A stretch of 64,000 nucleotides of DNA from Knoellia remsis (GTDB lineage Bacteria; Actinomycetota; Actinomycetes; Actinomycetales; Dermatophilaceae): positions 60,936-124,935 of the forward strand of contig NZ_PVTI01000007.1 of the NCBI RefSeq assembly GCF_003002895.1, given 5' to 3'. The notes beneath the pieces were generated by a model. That model saw nothing but the letters and a program-made list of their open reading frames with translations, was not told the DNA's origin and searched no databases. The position numbers and the translations under genes are program-made. Shown piece by piece: positions 8,222-17,075 of this stretch; position 1 is the first letter of the stretch, and each line of letters begins with the position of its first letter.

Positions 8222-9415
8222 ATGAACCCGTGGATCACCCTCGTGGTCGGTGCGCTCGTCGGCGCCGGTGTCGCTTTCGTCGTGCTTCGCGGGGCGTATG
8301 CCGTCCGCGCGGCCTCCGTGGAGACCGAACGCGACCTGCTGCGCGAGCGGGTCGTCGACCTCGAGGCGTCCTTGGCCGAGGACCTCGAGACGGCCTCGCT
8401 CCTCGCTCCCCTGCGGGATGCGCTGGGGCGGGTGGAGCGCCAGGTCGGGGTGCTCGAGCGCGACCGGGTCGAGCAGTTCGGCTCGCTGCGCTCGGTCATG
8501 GCCCGCGTCGAGTCCGAGACCCAGGACCTCGGGCGGGCGACGGCCTCGCTCGCGGGGGCGCTGCGGTCATCGTCGGTGCGCGGATCGTGGGGTGAGGTGC
8601 AGCTGCGGCGGGTGCTCGAGGCGTCGGGGATGCTCGCGCGCTGCGACTTCGACGAGCAGGTGCGCGCCCGGTCGCGTCACGAGCGCGAGGTGCGACCCGA
8701 TGTCGTCGTTCGGCTCCCCGGGGAGCGGGTGCTCGTCGTCGACGCGAAGGCCCCGATGTCGGCGTTCCTCGACGCGCAGGCGGAGGACCTCGACGGTGAC
8801 GAGCGGGCGCAGCTGCTGCGTGAGCATGCGTCGGCGCTGCGCCAGCACGTGCAGGCGCTGTCGGCGAAGGACTACTGGTCGGCGTTCACCCAGTCGCCCG
8901 AGATGGTCGTGTGCTTCGTGCCGAGCGACGCGATGCTCGGTGCGGCGCTCGATGCGGACCCGGGGCTGCACGAGCGGGCGATGGCGGCGCGCGTCGTCCT
9001 CGTCGGGCCGGGTGCGCTGTTCGCCCTGATGCGCACGGTCGCGCACGGCTGGCAGCAGGAGTCGCTGTCGACGAGTGCCCGCGAGCTGCTCGAGCTCGGA
9101 CAGGAGCTGCACCGCCGGCTCGCGACGTTGGGGACGCACGTGTCGCGGATGGGGCGGTCGCTGCACTCGGCGGTCGAGGGCTACAACCAGTTCGTCGGCG
9201 CGCTCGAGTCGCGGGTGCTCGTCACGGCCCGACGCATGCAGGAGCTCGACGTGGTCTCGGACGAGCTGCCCGAGCTGACGCCGGTCGAGGCGGCGCCGCG
9301 GGTACTCACCGCCGTCGAGCTGCTCGACGCCGTGAGCGAGACCGAGGACCGTCCCGAGCTGCTCCTCGACGTGCCCCCGCCGACCGACCGCGAGCGCCGC
9401 GACCGCCTCGGCTGA
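8222..9415 (+). CDS. rmuC: DNA recombination protein RmuC
   Basis: 397 residues. It has one N-terminal transmembrane segment (about 4-24), a coiled coil (about 30-110) and the RmuC nuclease-like domain, with VLVVDAKAPMSAFLD near residue 175 carrying the Asp and Asp-Ala-Lys expected of the PD-(D/E)XK-like fold. RmuC limits inversion-type recombination at short inverted repeats, which is interesting in a chromosome with so many of them. Immediately after the membrane anchor it reads RGAYAVRAAS, encoded by an extended copy of the dispersed motif at 8296. The start is the ATG at 8222; the long upstream frame is a shadow of the DUF389 gene. Confidence 0.9.
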   Translation: MNPWITLVVGALVGAGVAFVVLRGAYAVRAASVETERDLLRERVVDLEASLAEDLETASLLAPLRDALGRVERQVGVLERDRVEQFGSLRSVMARVESETQDLGRATASLAGALRSSSVRGSWGEVQLRRVLEASGMLARCDFDEQVRARSRHEREVRPDVVVRLPGERVLVVDAKAPMSAFLDAQAEDLDGDERAQLLREHASALRQHVQALSAKDYWSAFTQSPEMVVCFVPSDAMLGAALDADPGLHERAMAARVVLVGPGALFALMRTVAHGWQQESLSTSARELLELGQELHRRLATLGTHVSRMGRSLHSAVEGYNQFVGALESRVLVTARRMQELDVVSDELPELTPVEAAPRVLTAVELLDAVSETEDRPELLLDVPPPTDRERRDRLG

Positions 9416-9560
9416 CACGACGCTCGGCACCCGTCCCGGTGCCGGCGCGCACGCGACTCTCGCCACCCGTCCCGGTGCCGCCGCAGGCAAGACGTTCCGC
9501 TCGCGTTCCGGTGCGGACGCAGACACGACTCGCGCCACCCGTTCCGGGCCCACACGCGCC
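9416..9560. repeat. Degenerate tandem repeat after rmuC
   Basis: Directly after the rmuC stop there are about four imperfect copies of a unit around CGCCACCCGTCCCGGTGCCG, roughly 35-45 bp apart and drifting in sequence towards 9555. No convincing reading frame or promoter is present. It borders a much more regular repeat at 9582-9713; together they fill the 355-bp space between the convergent rmuC and pxpC genes. Confidence 0.6.
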
Positions 9561-9581
9561 ACAACCCACCCCTCCCCGAGA

Positions 9582-9713
9582 GGTGCCTTTGCTCCAGCCC
9601 CTCGGAGCAAACAACCACACTTGCTCCAGCATGCGGGAGCAAATAACCACACTTGCTCCAGCCCCTCGGAGCAAACAACCACATTTGCTTCCGTATGCGG
9701 GAGCAAAGGCACC
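9582..9713. repeat. Four tandem 32-bp hairpin units closed by an outer stem
   Basis: The palindromic word TTGCTCC...GGAGCAA starts at 9589, 9621, 9653 and 9685, exactly 32 bp apart. The units are joined by ACAACCACAC-like linkers. Loops alternate between AGCCCCTC and an ATGCG-containing form. The ends pair as an outer stem, 9582-9595 with 9700-9713 (14 bp perfect). The array can fold either as four small hairpins or as one long cruciform. It sits between convergent genes and may end both transcripts. Confidence 0.88.
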
Positions 9714-9770
9714 TTTCCGAGCCTCACCGATTGGCCCCGGGCCGGGCCGGACACGCGAGCTGCGCTCGCC

Positions 9771-10634
9771 TCAGCCGCGTGCCCAGACGAAGCGCACCGG
9801 CTCGCCCGGGCGGACCTGCGCCGCCCGGTCCACGTCGGCATCCACGACGACGGCAACCACCGGATAGCCGCCGGTCACCGGATGGTCCGCGAGGAAGAGC
9901 ACCGGGTCACCGTCCGGCGGCACCTGCACCGCCCCACGCCACGCCCCCTCGCTGGGCAGCTGCCGCCCCGGTTCGGCGTGCGCCAGTGCCGGGCCCTCGA
10001 GCCGCATGCCGACTCGGTTCGTCTTCGCCGACGCCGTCCACGAGCCACGCACCAACAGCTCGACGTCGCGCACCCACGCATCCCGGGGACCGCGCACGAG
10101 CCGCAGCGTCGCCGGCGCCTCGAACGACGGCGGCGCGACCTGGTCCACCGAGGGCTGCTCCGTCGGCCTCTCCCCGACCGGCAGCACGTCACCCTCGGCC
10201 AACGGCGCCGGCCCGAGCTCGGCCAGCACGTCCCGGCTGCGCGAGCCGAGCACGGGAGCCACGTGCACCCCGCCACGGACCGCAAGATACGAACGCAGGC
10301 CGCTCGCCGGCATACCGACCTCGATGCGCGACCCCGCGCCGGCCACCACGAGAGCGTGCGATCCCACCGCCTGGCCGTCCACGAGCACCGGGGCCGGCGC
10401 TCCCGTCACACAGAACGTCACCGCCCCTCCGGCGACCTCGACCTCGAGACCCCCGATGCCCACCTCGACGGCCGCGGCATGGTCAGGGTTGGCCAGCAAC
10501 CGGTTCGCGAGCCGCAGCGCCCCGCGGTCCGCGGCCCCCGAGCGCCCCACCCCGATGTCCGACATCCCCCGCCGACCCAGGTCCTCGACGAGACACTGCC
10601 CTCCGACGCGACGCACGACGAGCGACCGGGTCAC
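9771..10634 (-). CDS. pxpC: 5-oxoprolinase subunit C (biotin-dependent carboxyltransferase family)
   Basis: 287 residues. The N-terminus (LVVRRVGGQCLVEDLGRRGM and GAADRGALRLANRLLAN) is characteristic of PxpC/KipA and of the AHS2 domain. With PxpA and PxpB it opens 5-oxoproline (pyroglutamate), a spontaneous damage product of glutamine and glutamate, to glutamate using ATP. It is last in a four-gene cluster, and its start overlaps pxpB by ATGA. Length is normal. The complete A-B-C set makes the assignment firm. Confidence 0.92.
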   Translation of the reverse strand: MTRSLVVRRVGGQCLVEDLGRRGMSDIGVGRSGAADRGALRLANRLLANPDHAAAVEVGIGGLEVEVAGGAVTFCVTGAPAPVLVDGQAVGSHALVVAGAGSRIEVGMPASGLRSYLAVRGGVHVAPVLGSRSRDVLAELGPAPLAEGDVLPVGERPTEQPSVDQVAPPSFEAPATLRLVRGPRDAWVRDVELLVRGSWTASAKTNRVGMRLEGPALAHAEPGRQLPSEGAWRGAVQVPPDGDPVLFLADHPVTGGYPVVAVVVDADVDRAAQVRPGEPVRFVWARG

Positions 10635-11344
10635 GACCGCACCTCGACGAACCGAACCGTCGCACCCGGAGCCAACAGCGCAGGAGGGTCACGGTCCAGA
10701 TCCCACATCACGGCGTCGGTGGTCCCGATGAGCTGCCACCCACCCGGCGACGACCGCGGATAGACACCCGAGAAGGTGTCCGCGAGCGCCACCGACCCGG
10801 CCGGCACGGACGTGCGTGACTCACCGCGTCGCGGTACCTCGAGCCGCGGGTCGCCGCCGACGAGATAGCCGAACCCGGGCGCAAACCCCCCGAACGCCAC
10901 CCGCCACGGACGACCCGTATGTGCCTCGACCACCTCCCGCTCGCTCAGCCCGGTCAGCCGAGCGACGTCCGCCAGGTCCGGACCGTCGTAGCGCACCGGG
11001 ATCTCGACCACCTCACCACCGGAGTCCGCGAGCAGTCCGGGACCGTTCTCGTATGCCGTCCGCGCACCTTGAGGGTCCACCTCACCGAGCTGGGCGCGCA
11101 GCGTCGCGACGGATGCCCCGTCACGAGCGCTGACGAGCACCGTGCGGGCCGCCGAGACGACGTCACCGACGGCATCGAGGTCCGCAGACCGCACAGCGTC
11201 GACCCACCGCACCACCTCGGTGACATCGCCCAGCTCGACGAGCAGGGCGCGGTCACCGTAGGGCAGCACCGTCGGCCGACCGGGTGAACCGGTGGGCGGC
11301 AGGTCGTCCGACCCGGACCGACCGGACACGTCGAGCCCGCTCAC
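10631..11344 (-). CDS. pxpB: 5-oxoprolinase subunit B
   Basis: 237 residues. It carries the AHS1/KipI domain with the signature [13 protein letters not shown] near residue 150, followed by a [15 protein letters not shown] loop. It acts with PxpC and PxpA on 5-oxoproline. About 25 residues at the N-terminus precede the domain and look disordered. An extended dispersed motif at 11051 encodes ARTAY in [12 protein letters not shown], in a part of the protein that varies in the family. It overlaps both neighbours by 4 bp, so the whole cluster is translationally coupled. Confidence 0.92.
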   Translation of the reverse strand: MSGLDVSGRSGSDDLPPTGSPGRPTVLPYGDRALLVELGDVTEVVRWVDAVRSADLDAVGDVVSAARTVLVSARDGASVATLRAQLGEVDPQGARTAYENGPGLLADSGGEVVEIPVRYDGPDLADVARLTGLSEREVVEAHTGRPWRVAFGGFAPGFGYLVGGDPRLEVPRRGESRTSVPAGSVALADTFSGVYPRSSPGGWQLIGTTDAVMWDLDRDPPALLAPGATVRFVEVRS

Positions 11345-12138
11345 GCGAATGCCTCGACGGCGACGCCCTCCTGCGCCAGGCGCTCCCGGATGCGAGCGGC
11401 CATGGCCACGGCGTCCGGCGAGTCCCCGTGCACGCAGATCGAGTCCGCGTCGACGGTGACGTCGGTGCCGTCGATGGCGGTGAGCCGACGCTCGGTGACC
11501 AGCCGCACGACCCGGTCCGCGACGGCATCGGCGTCGTGCAGCACCGCCCCCGGCTCGCGCCGCGACACCAGCGTCCCCTCGGGCGTGTAGGCCCGGTCGG
11601 CGAACGCCTCCCGGACCGTGCGCAGCCCCGCGCGCTCCCCCGCGGCGAGCAGCGCGGAACCGGGCAGACCGAGCAACGGCAACGACGCGTCATACGCGAC
11701 GACCGCGTCGACGACCGCCTGGGCCTGAGCCTCGTGGTGCACGGCCGCGTTGTAGAGCGCCCCGTGCGGCTTGACGTAGCGCACCGAGGTCCCGGCGACA
11801 CGCGCGAGCCCGGCGAGAGCCCCGATTTGGTAGGTCACGTCGTCGCGCAGCTCGACCGGGTCCATGTCGATGAACCGCCGCCCGAACCCCGCGAGGTCGC
11901 GATACCCCACCTGGGCGCCGACGCTCACTCCCCGCTCCGCTGCGACGTCGCACGTACGCCGCAGCGTCGACGCGTCACCGGCGTGGAACCCGCACGCGAC
12001 GTTGGCGCTGGTCACGAGCTCGAGCATCGCGGCGTCATCGCCGAGCTCCCAGCGACCGAAGGACTCCCCGACGTCGCTGTTGAGGTCGACGGTCGCGGCG
12101 CCCGAACGCGCGCCCCCCTCCACTGCCGGGTCCGTCAC
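11341..12138 (-). CDS. pxpA: 5-oxoprolinase subunit A (LamB/YcsF family)
   Basis: 265 residues. The family hallmark [16 protein letters not shown] is near residue 14, followed by [12 protein letters not shown] and [10 protein letters not shown], as in PxpA. I start it at a GTG at 12138 that overlaps the NRAMP stop by GTGA and leaves a normal-length protein. An upstream in-frame ATG at 12279 would add 47 residues that are just a shadow of the transporter gene. It hands the phosphorylated intermediate to or from PxpB/PxpC; the division of labour follows published work on PxpABC. Confidence 0.93.
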   Translation of the reverse strand: MTDPAVEGGARSGAATVDLNSDVGESFGRWELGDDAAMLELVTSANVACGFHAGDASTLRRTCDVAAERGVSVGAQVGYRDLAGFGRRFIDMDPVELRDDVTYQIGALAGLARVAGTSVRYVKPHGALYNAAVHHEAQAQAVVDAVVAYDASLPLLGLPGSALLAAGERAGLRTVREAFADRAYTPEGTLVSRREPGAVLHDADAVADRVVRLVTERRLTAIDGTDVTVDADSICVHGDSPDAVAMAARIRERLAQEGVAVEAFA

Positions 12139-13403
12139 GAGAACCACAGCTCCCACAGCGGCAGGAACGACCGGTACGCCAGATAGAGCGTGAGCAGCCA
12201 GGCCAGGACGCCGACGCCCAGGAGCAGCCCCGGGTAGCGGTAGCCGCCGAGGAGGTCGCGGCGCCGCCACGCCACCCACAGCAGCAGGCCGAACCCGAGC
12301 GGCAGGATCATCCCGTTGAACGCCCCGGCGAAGATGAGCAGCTCCGTCGGCGTCTTCTCGATGAGGAGGAAGACGACCGACGTCACCGCGATGAACCCGA
12401 CAGTGAGCAGGTTGCGAGTGCGCGCGGGCGTGGCCGACGTCGTCATGAAGGACACGCTCGTGTAGGACGCGCCGATGACGGACGTGATGGCCGCCGTCCA
12501 GAGGATGAGCCCGAAGGCGCGCAGCCCGAACTCGCCGGCCGCGGACTCGAACGCGCTCGCGGCGACGTTGTCCGGGTTGAGCGCGGCGCCGCCGGCGATG
12601 ACCCCGAAGATCGCGAGGAAGAGCAGGATCCGCATGACACCGGTGACGAGGATCCCGGTCACCGAGCTGCGGGTGATGTCACGAACGCTCTCGACCCCGG
12701 TGGTGCCGGAGTCGAGAAGCCGGTGCGCACCGGCATACGTGATGTAGCCACCCACGGTGCCGCCGATGATCGTCGTCACCGCGAGGAACGAGAACTGTTC
12801 TGGCGCAACGACATTGACGAGAGCCTCACCCACGGGCGGACGGGAGGTCACGGCGATCACCAACGTCGCGATGACCATGACGATGCCGAGGACGACGACG
12901 ATGCGGTCCAACGCGACCCCCGCCCGGCGACTGAGGAAGATCGCGATCGCCACCACGGCCGAGATCGCGCCACCGACCTTGGGGCTCACGCCGAGCAGCG
13001 CGTCGAGGCCGAGCCCGGTGCCGGCGACGTTGCCGATGTTGAAGACGAGCCCGCCGAGGACGACGAGTCCGGCGAGCGCCCACCCGGCTCCGGGCAGGAC
13101 GCGACCCGCGAGCTCATGGGCGCGCAGCCCCGAGATGCCGATGACCCGCCACACGTTCAGCTGCACGGCGATGTCAACGATGATCGAGAGGACTATGGCG
13201 CACGCGAACGCCGCGCCGAGCTGGAGGGTGAACTGGGCCGTCTGGGTGATGAACCCGGGGCCGACGGCGCTCGTCGCCATGAGGAAGATCGCGCCGAGCA
13301 GGGCGGACCGCTTGGACGCGGCAGCCACCGCCTCGCCCGCGGACGGTATGCCGTCCGCCTCCGGTTCGGGGGTCGCCTCGCGGTGTGCAGGTGGCGGGGT
13401 CAT
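12135..13403 (-). CDS. NRAMP-family transporter of the 5-oxoproline cluster
   Basis: 422 residues with about 11 transmembrane helices. The first helix region ([19 protein letters not shown]) takes the place of the metal-binding DPGN motif of true NRAMP metal transporters: the Asp-Pro-Gly-Asn ligands are not there (VGPGFITQ instead). Together with its place as first gene of a pxpABC operon, that suggests transport of 5-oxoproline or a related compound rather than Mn2+ or Fe2+. The gene starts at 13403 with GAGGAGTC-type ribosome binding upstream, and shares its control region with a divergent GntR regulator. Confidence 0.85.
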   Translation of the reverse strand: MTPPPAHREATPEPEADGIPSAGEAVAAASKRSALLGAIFLMATSAVGPGFITQTAQFTLQLGAAFACAIVLSIIVDIAVQLNVWRVIGISGLRAHELAGRVLPGAGWALAGLVVLGGLVFNIGNVAGTGLGLDALLGVSPKVGGAISAVVAIAIFLSRRAGVALDRIVVVLGIVMVIATLVIAVTSRPPVGEALVNVVAPEQFSFLAVTTIIGGTVGGYITYAGAHRLLDSGTTGVESVRDITRSSVTGILVTGVMRILLFLAIFGVIAGGAALNPDNVAASAFESAAGEFGLRAFGLILWTAAITSVIGASYTSVSFMTTSATPARTRNLLTVGFIAVTSVVFLLIEKTPTELLIFAGAFNGMILPLGFGLLLWVAWRRRDLLGGYRYPGLLLGVGVLAWLLTLYLAYRSFLPLWELWFS

Positions 13404-13477
13404 GCGGGACTCCTCGTTGAGTCGGTCGGGGACGCGTCGCCGCGTCGTTCAGGGATGGACCGCCGACCAGAGTAGGG

Positions 13478-13490
13478 ATTGTTCTACAAT
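13478..13490. promoter_or_regulatory. Predicted GntR-family operator
   Basis: ATTGTTCTACAAT is a perfect palindrome with arms ATTGT/ACAAT around TCT. It stands out by its low GC content and sits midway between the divergent NRAMP/pxp operon (start 13403) and the GntR gene (start 13542). The form TTGT-N3-ACAA suits FadR-subfamily regulators. A second AACAAT half-site lies about 20 bp further on. Likely site of joint repression and autoregulation. Confidence 0.7.
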
Positions 13491-13541
13491 CCGGCAATAC
13501 ATTCGTCGAACAATGCGGCGAACGGTCTCTACACTCGCGTC

Positions 13542-14246
13542 ATGCTCGAAGACGTCCTCACCACGCTGGAGAAGCGCCGCCGCCAGGAACGCACGGTCCT
13601 CAGCACGACCGCCGACCGGGCGGCGTCCGTCGTCCGTGAGCAGGTGACCGAGGGCGCACTCCGCTCCGGCACCCGGTTGCCGGAGGCGGCGCTCGCCCAG
13701 GCCATCGGCGTCTCCCGCAACACGCTCCGGGAGGCCCTGAGCCAGCTCGTCGCCGAGCGGATCCTCGTGCGCGAGCCGCACCGCGGCGTCGTCGTGGCCA
13801 CGCCGGACGCCGACGACGTCACCGACGTCTATCGGGCCCGGCTCGTCATCGAGGTCGGCGCCGTCCTCGACGGCACGATGCACGACGAGGAACGGCTCGC
13901 CGCCCTCGACCGCGCCGTCGCCGAAGGCCGAGACGCCACCGAGGCACAGGACTGGCCCGCTGTCGCGAGCGCGAACCAGCACTTTCACCGCGCACTCGTG
14001 GCGCTCGCCGGCAGCTCCCGGCTCGACGCCGAGATGGAGCTGCTGCTCGCCGAGATGCGGCTCTTCTTCAACGAGATGACCGGTCCCGAGTCGTTCCACC
14101 GCCCCTACCTCGACCAGAACGCGACCATCGCCGCGCACCTGCGCGCCGGCCGTCGCGCCGAGGCCGCAGCCGTCCTGCGGGACTACCTGACGCGTGCGCG
14201 CGACCAGCTCCGTGACGCCCTCACACGTCGCGCATCGACCCGATGA
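13542..14246 (+). CDS. GntR-family regulator (FadR/FCD type)
   Basis: 234 residues. A winged helix-turn-helix occupies about residues 25-85 (ALRSGTRLPEAALAQAIGVS, then RNTLREALSQLVAE), followed by the all-helical FCD ligand-binding domain from about 90 to 225, with Asp, Glu and His residues available for the usual metal site. It is divergent from the 5-oxoproline cluster, with a palindrome in the shared control region. It is therefore the likely repressor of that cluster, with 5-oxoproline or a close metabolite as the effector. That role is inference from position. Confidence 0.88.
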   Translation: MLEDVLTTLEKRRRQERTVLSTTADRAASVVREQVTEGALRSGTRLPEAALAQAIGVSRNTLREALSQLVAERILVREPHRGVVVATPDADDVTDVYRARLVIEVGAVLDGTMHDEERLAALDRAVAEGRDATEAQDWPAVASANQHFHRALVALAGSSRLDAEMELLLAEMRLFFNEMTGPESFHRPYLDQNATIAAHLRAGRRAEAAAVLRDYLTRARDQLRDALTRRASTR

Positions 14247-14315
14247 ATCGACGCCCCAGCTGACAACACCGGCACCCACACTGAGCTCACCTCCGCAGAA
14301 CATCCGATCACTGCG

Positions 14316-14344
14316 TTGACGCGGCGAACCGGATCGACCAGACT
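14316..14344 (+). promoter_or_regulatory. Possible promoter of the GH95 gene
   Basis: TTGACG at 14316-14321, a 17-bp spacer, and CAGACT at 14339-14344 give a fair sigma-70-type promoter about 60 bp before the GH95 start. The minus-10 box is weak. Confidence 0.35.
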
Positions 14345-14402
14345 CGGCGAGGACGACAGCGCGGCCCGACGGCCTGCTCCCCTCGACGAAGGTGTTTCGA
14401 CG

Positions 14403-17018
14403 ATGAGACACAGCCTGGTTCCCGTGGCCGCCCTCGGAGCGGCCGCCCTCCTCCTGGGAGCGACGGTTCCCGCCGCCGGCTCACCGGCCTCGGCCGTGGC
14501 CCGCACCACCGACATCGAAGCTGAGGCCATGAGGACAGCCCCGACGCGCGACGCCGACGACTCGCTGCGGCTCTGGTACGAGAAGCCGGTCGCGAACTGG
14601 GAGAACGACGCCCTTGTCCAGGGCAACGGCACGACCGGCCTCATGGCGTTCGGCAACCCCGGCAAGGAGCGCCTGCACGTCAACGAGAAGACCCTCTGGC
14701 GCGGCGGCCCTGCCCCCGGCCGGGACTACATCGGCGGCAACCGCAAGGTGGGCGTCACGCCGCAGCAGCTGGAGACCTACCGTCGCGCCCTCGACGACAA
14801 GTCGCGGTACGTCTTCGGCCTCCCCGCCACCGGCCCGACGGGCGCCAACGCGCAGCTCACCGGGCTGATGTTCGGCGACGGCGTCGGCATGGGTCAGTAC
14901 CAGGACTTCGGAGACATCTCCCTCGACTTCGCGGCGAGCGGCATCACCGACGCCACGGCGACGGGCTACACAAGGGACCTCGACCTCAACACGGCCGTGT
15001 CCACGGTTCGGTTCCAGCACAACGGGATTCGCTACACCCGCGAGTACTTCGTCAGCTACCCGGACCAGGTCGCCGTCGTCCGGCTCAGCGCCGACAATCC
15101 CGGGGCGCTGTCCTTCACGACCTCGACCAGCGCGGCGGCAGGGCTCACCACCACCGCCACCGCCGACGCGAAGGCCAAGCGGATCACCCTCGCCGGCACC
15201 GTCGACGACAACCAGCTGCAGGCCGAGATGCAGCTGCGGCTCGACAACCGCGGAGGCAAGGTCACGAGCACCGACGGCAGGAGCCTCACCGTCACCGGCG
15301 CCCACGAGGTCACCCTCGCCTACTCGACCGGGACGAACTACGCGAACCGCTACCCGGCATACCGGGGTGAGAACCCCCACGCGAAGGTGACCGCGCGGGT
15401 CGACGCGGCCACCAAGCTCGGCTACCGCAAGCTCCTCGCCCGTCACCTCACGGACTACCGCGAGCTCTTCGACCGGGTCCGGTTCGACGTCGGCGGCAGC
15501 AAGCCGACCATCCCCACCGACGAGCTGATGCGCGCCTACCGCGCCGGGAAGTACGACCTCGCCGTCGACGAGCTGGCCTACCAGTTCGGCCGCTACCTCA
15601 GCATCGCCGGGTCGCGCAAGGGTGACCTCCCGACGAACCTCGTCGGGATGTGGATGATCGGCGACGCCGGCCGCTTCTGGGGTGCCGACTACCACTTCAA
15701 CGTCAACGTCCAGATGAACTACTGGCCGGCGATGACGACGAACCTCGCCGAGACCCAGGTGCCGTTCAACGAATACGTCACCTCCCTCGTCGTCCCGGGA
15801 CGGCTCACCGCCGAACGCTCCGCCGCCGTGAAGACGGAGAACTTCGCGAGCACCCCCGTCGGCAGCGGCGACGGCTTCCTCATCAACACCCAGGTCAACC
15901 CGTTCGGGCACACGGCCCCCATCGGCTCCCAGGAGTACGGCTGGAACATCGGCGGCTCGTCGTGGGCCCTGCAGAACGTCTACGACTACTACGAGTTCAC
16001 CGGCGACCGCACCTTCCTCAAGGAGACGGCATACCCGCTCCTCAAGGAGATGGCGGCCTTCTGGAACCGCTACCTCTGGTGGAGCGACTACCAGCAGCGG
16101 CTCACCGTCGCGCCCGGCGTCTCGGCCGAGCACGGGCCCACCGCGGTCGGCACGACCTACGACCAGCAGCTCGTGTGGGAGCTGTACCGGATGGCGATCG
16201 AGGCGTCCGAGACCCTCGGCGTCGACGCGGACCTGCGGGCGACGTGGCGCGAGAAGCAGGCCCAGCTCGACCCGGTCATCATCGGCGAGCAGGGCCAGGT
16301 CAAGGAGTGGTACGAGGAGACCACCCTCGGGCGCGCCCAGGCCGGTGACCTGCCCGAGGAGCCGATCTGGAACTTCGGCGCCGGCGGCAGCGCCAACCAG
16401 GGGTCGGTGCACCGGCACACGTCCCAGCTCGTCGGCCTCTTCCCCGGCACCCTCATCACCCGGGACACGAAGGAGTGGATGGATGCGGCGATCGTCTCGC
16501 TCAAGCAGCGCAGCCTCTACGGCACCGGCTGGTCCAAGGCGATGAAGATCAATATGTACGCCCGCACCGGCCTCGCCGACGACACCTACTCGATGGTGCG
16601 CGCGATGCTCGCCGGCAACACCAACGGCCTGCTCGACAACCTCCTCGACTCGCACCCGCCGTTCCAGATCGACGGCAACTTCGGCCTCACCGCCGGCATG
16701 ACCGAGATGCTGCTGCAGAGCCAGGCAGGGTACACCCAGTTCCTGCCGGCCCTCCCGAGCGCGTGGAAGGACGGCAGCGTCGACGGCCTCGTCGCCCGCG
16801 GCAACTTCGTCGTCGGCATGGACTGGGCGGGCGGCAAGGCCACCGAGCTGCGGGTCACCTCGCGTGCCGGGGGCACCTTCGTCGGCTCGTATGCCGGCCT
16901 GTCGCGGGCGACGGTGCGCGACGCCAGCGGCGCCGTGGTCGCCGCGTCGAAGGACGGTGCGGACAGGATCTCGTTCCCCACGACGAAGGGCGGGAGCTAC
17001 ACGATCACCTGGCGCTGA
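14403..17018 (+). CDS. Secreted glycoside hydrolase family 95 (alpha-L-fucosidase type)
   Basis: 871 residues. A signal peptide (about 1-36, MRHSLVPVAALGAAALLLGA) precedes the N-terminal beta-domain beginning LRLWYEKPVANWENDALVQG and LHVNEKTLWRGG, typical of GH95. The catalytic (alpha/alpha)6 barrel carries GPTAVGTTYDQQLVWELY near residue 580 and the closing HPPFQIDGNFGLTAGMTEML near 755. Family members release alpha-1,2-L-fucose, and some release L-galactose, from glycans. The enzyme is exported, so it scavenges host or plant polysaccharides. I start at the ATG at 14403 that begins the signal peptide; the open frame reaches further upstream. Confidence 0.88.
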   Translation: MRHSLVPVAALGAAALLLGATVPAAGSPASAVARTTDIEAEAMRTAPTRDADDSLRLWYEKPVANWENDALVQGNGTTGLMAFGNPGKERLHVNEKTLWRGGPAPGRDYIGGNRKVGVTPQQLETYRRALDDKSRYVFGLPATGPTGANAQLTGLMFGDGVGMGQYQDFGDISLDFAASGITDATATGYTRDLDLNTAVSTVRFQHNGIRYTREYFVSYPDQVAVVRLSADNPGALSFTTSTSAAAGLTTTATADAKAKRITLAGTVDDNQLQAEMQLRLDNRGGKVTSTDGRSLTVTGAHEVTLAYSTGTNYANRYPAYRGENPHAKVTARVDAATKLGYRKLLARHLTDYRELFDRVRFDVGGSKPTIPTDELMRAYRAGKYDLAVDELAYQFGRYLSIAGSRKGDLPTNLVGMWMIGDAGRFWGADYHFNVNVQMNYWPAMTTNLAETQVPFNEYVTSLVVPGRLTAERSAAVKTENFASTPVGSGDGFLINTQVNPFGHTAPIGSQEYGWNIGGSSWALQNVYDYYEFTGDRTFLKETAYPLLKEMAAFWNRYLWWSDYQQRLTVAPGVSAEHGPTAVGTTYDQQLVWELYRMAIEASETLGVDADLRATWREKQAQLDPVIIGEQGQVKEWYEETTLGRAQAGDLPEEPIWNFGAGGSANQGSVHRHTSQLVGLFPGTLITRDTKEWMDAAIVSLKQRSLYGTGWSKAMKINMYARTGLADDTYSMVRAMLAGNTNGLLDNLLDSHPPFQIDGNFGLTAGMTEMLLQSQAGYTQFLPALPSAWKDGSVDGLVARGNFVVGMDWAGGKATELRVTSRAGGTFVGSYAGLSRATVRDASGAVVAASKDGADRISFPTTKGGSYTITWR

Positions 17019-17075
17019 CCGGCATACGGAAAAAGCCTGTGGGACAACCGTTCTCGCAAGGCGGACCCGCGGGGA

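Noticed and set aside
9582..9713. CRISPR array
   Set aside because: The units are 32 bp end to end with no unique spacers, repeats are self-complementary, and there are no cas genes.
12139..12279. Longer N-terminus for PxpA starting at 12279
   Set aside because: The added 47 residues are antisense-free overlap with the NRAMP coding region in another frame and unrelated to PxpA; the GTG with a GTGA overlap fits both neighbours.
12135..13403. Naming the NRAMP gene mntH
   Set aside because: The metal-binding DPGN segment is not present and the gene is first in a pxpABC operon, so manganese transport is not supported.
17019..17075. Terminator between the GH95 gene and ispH
   Set aside because: The short spacer has an octamer copy and an A-run but no convincing inverted repeat.
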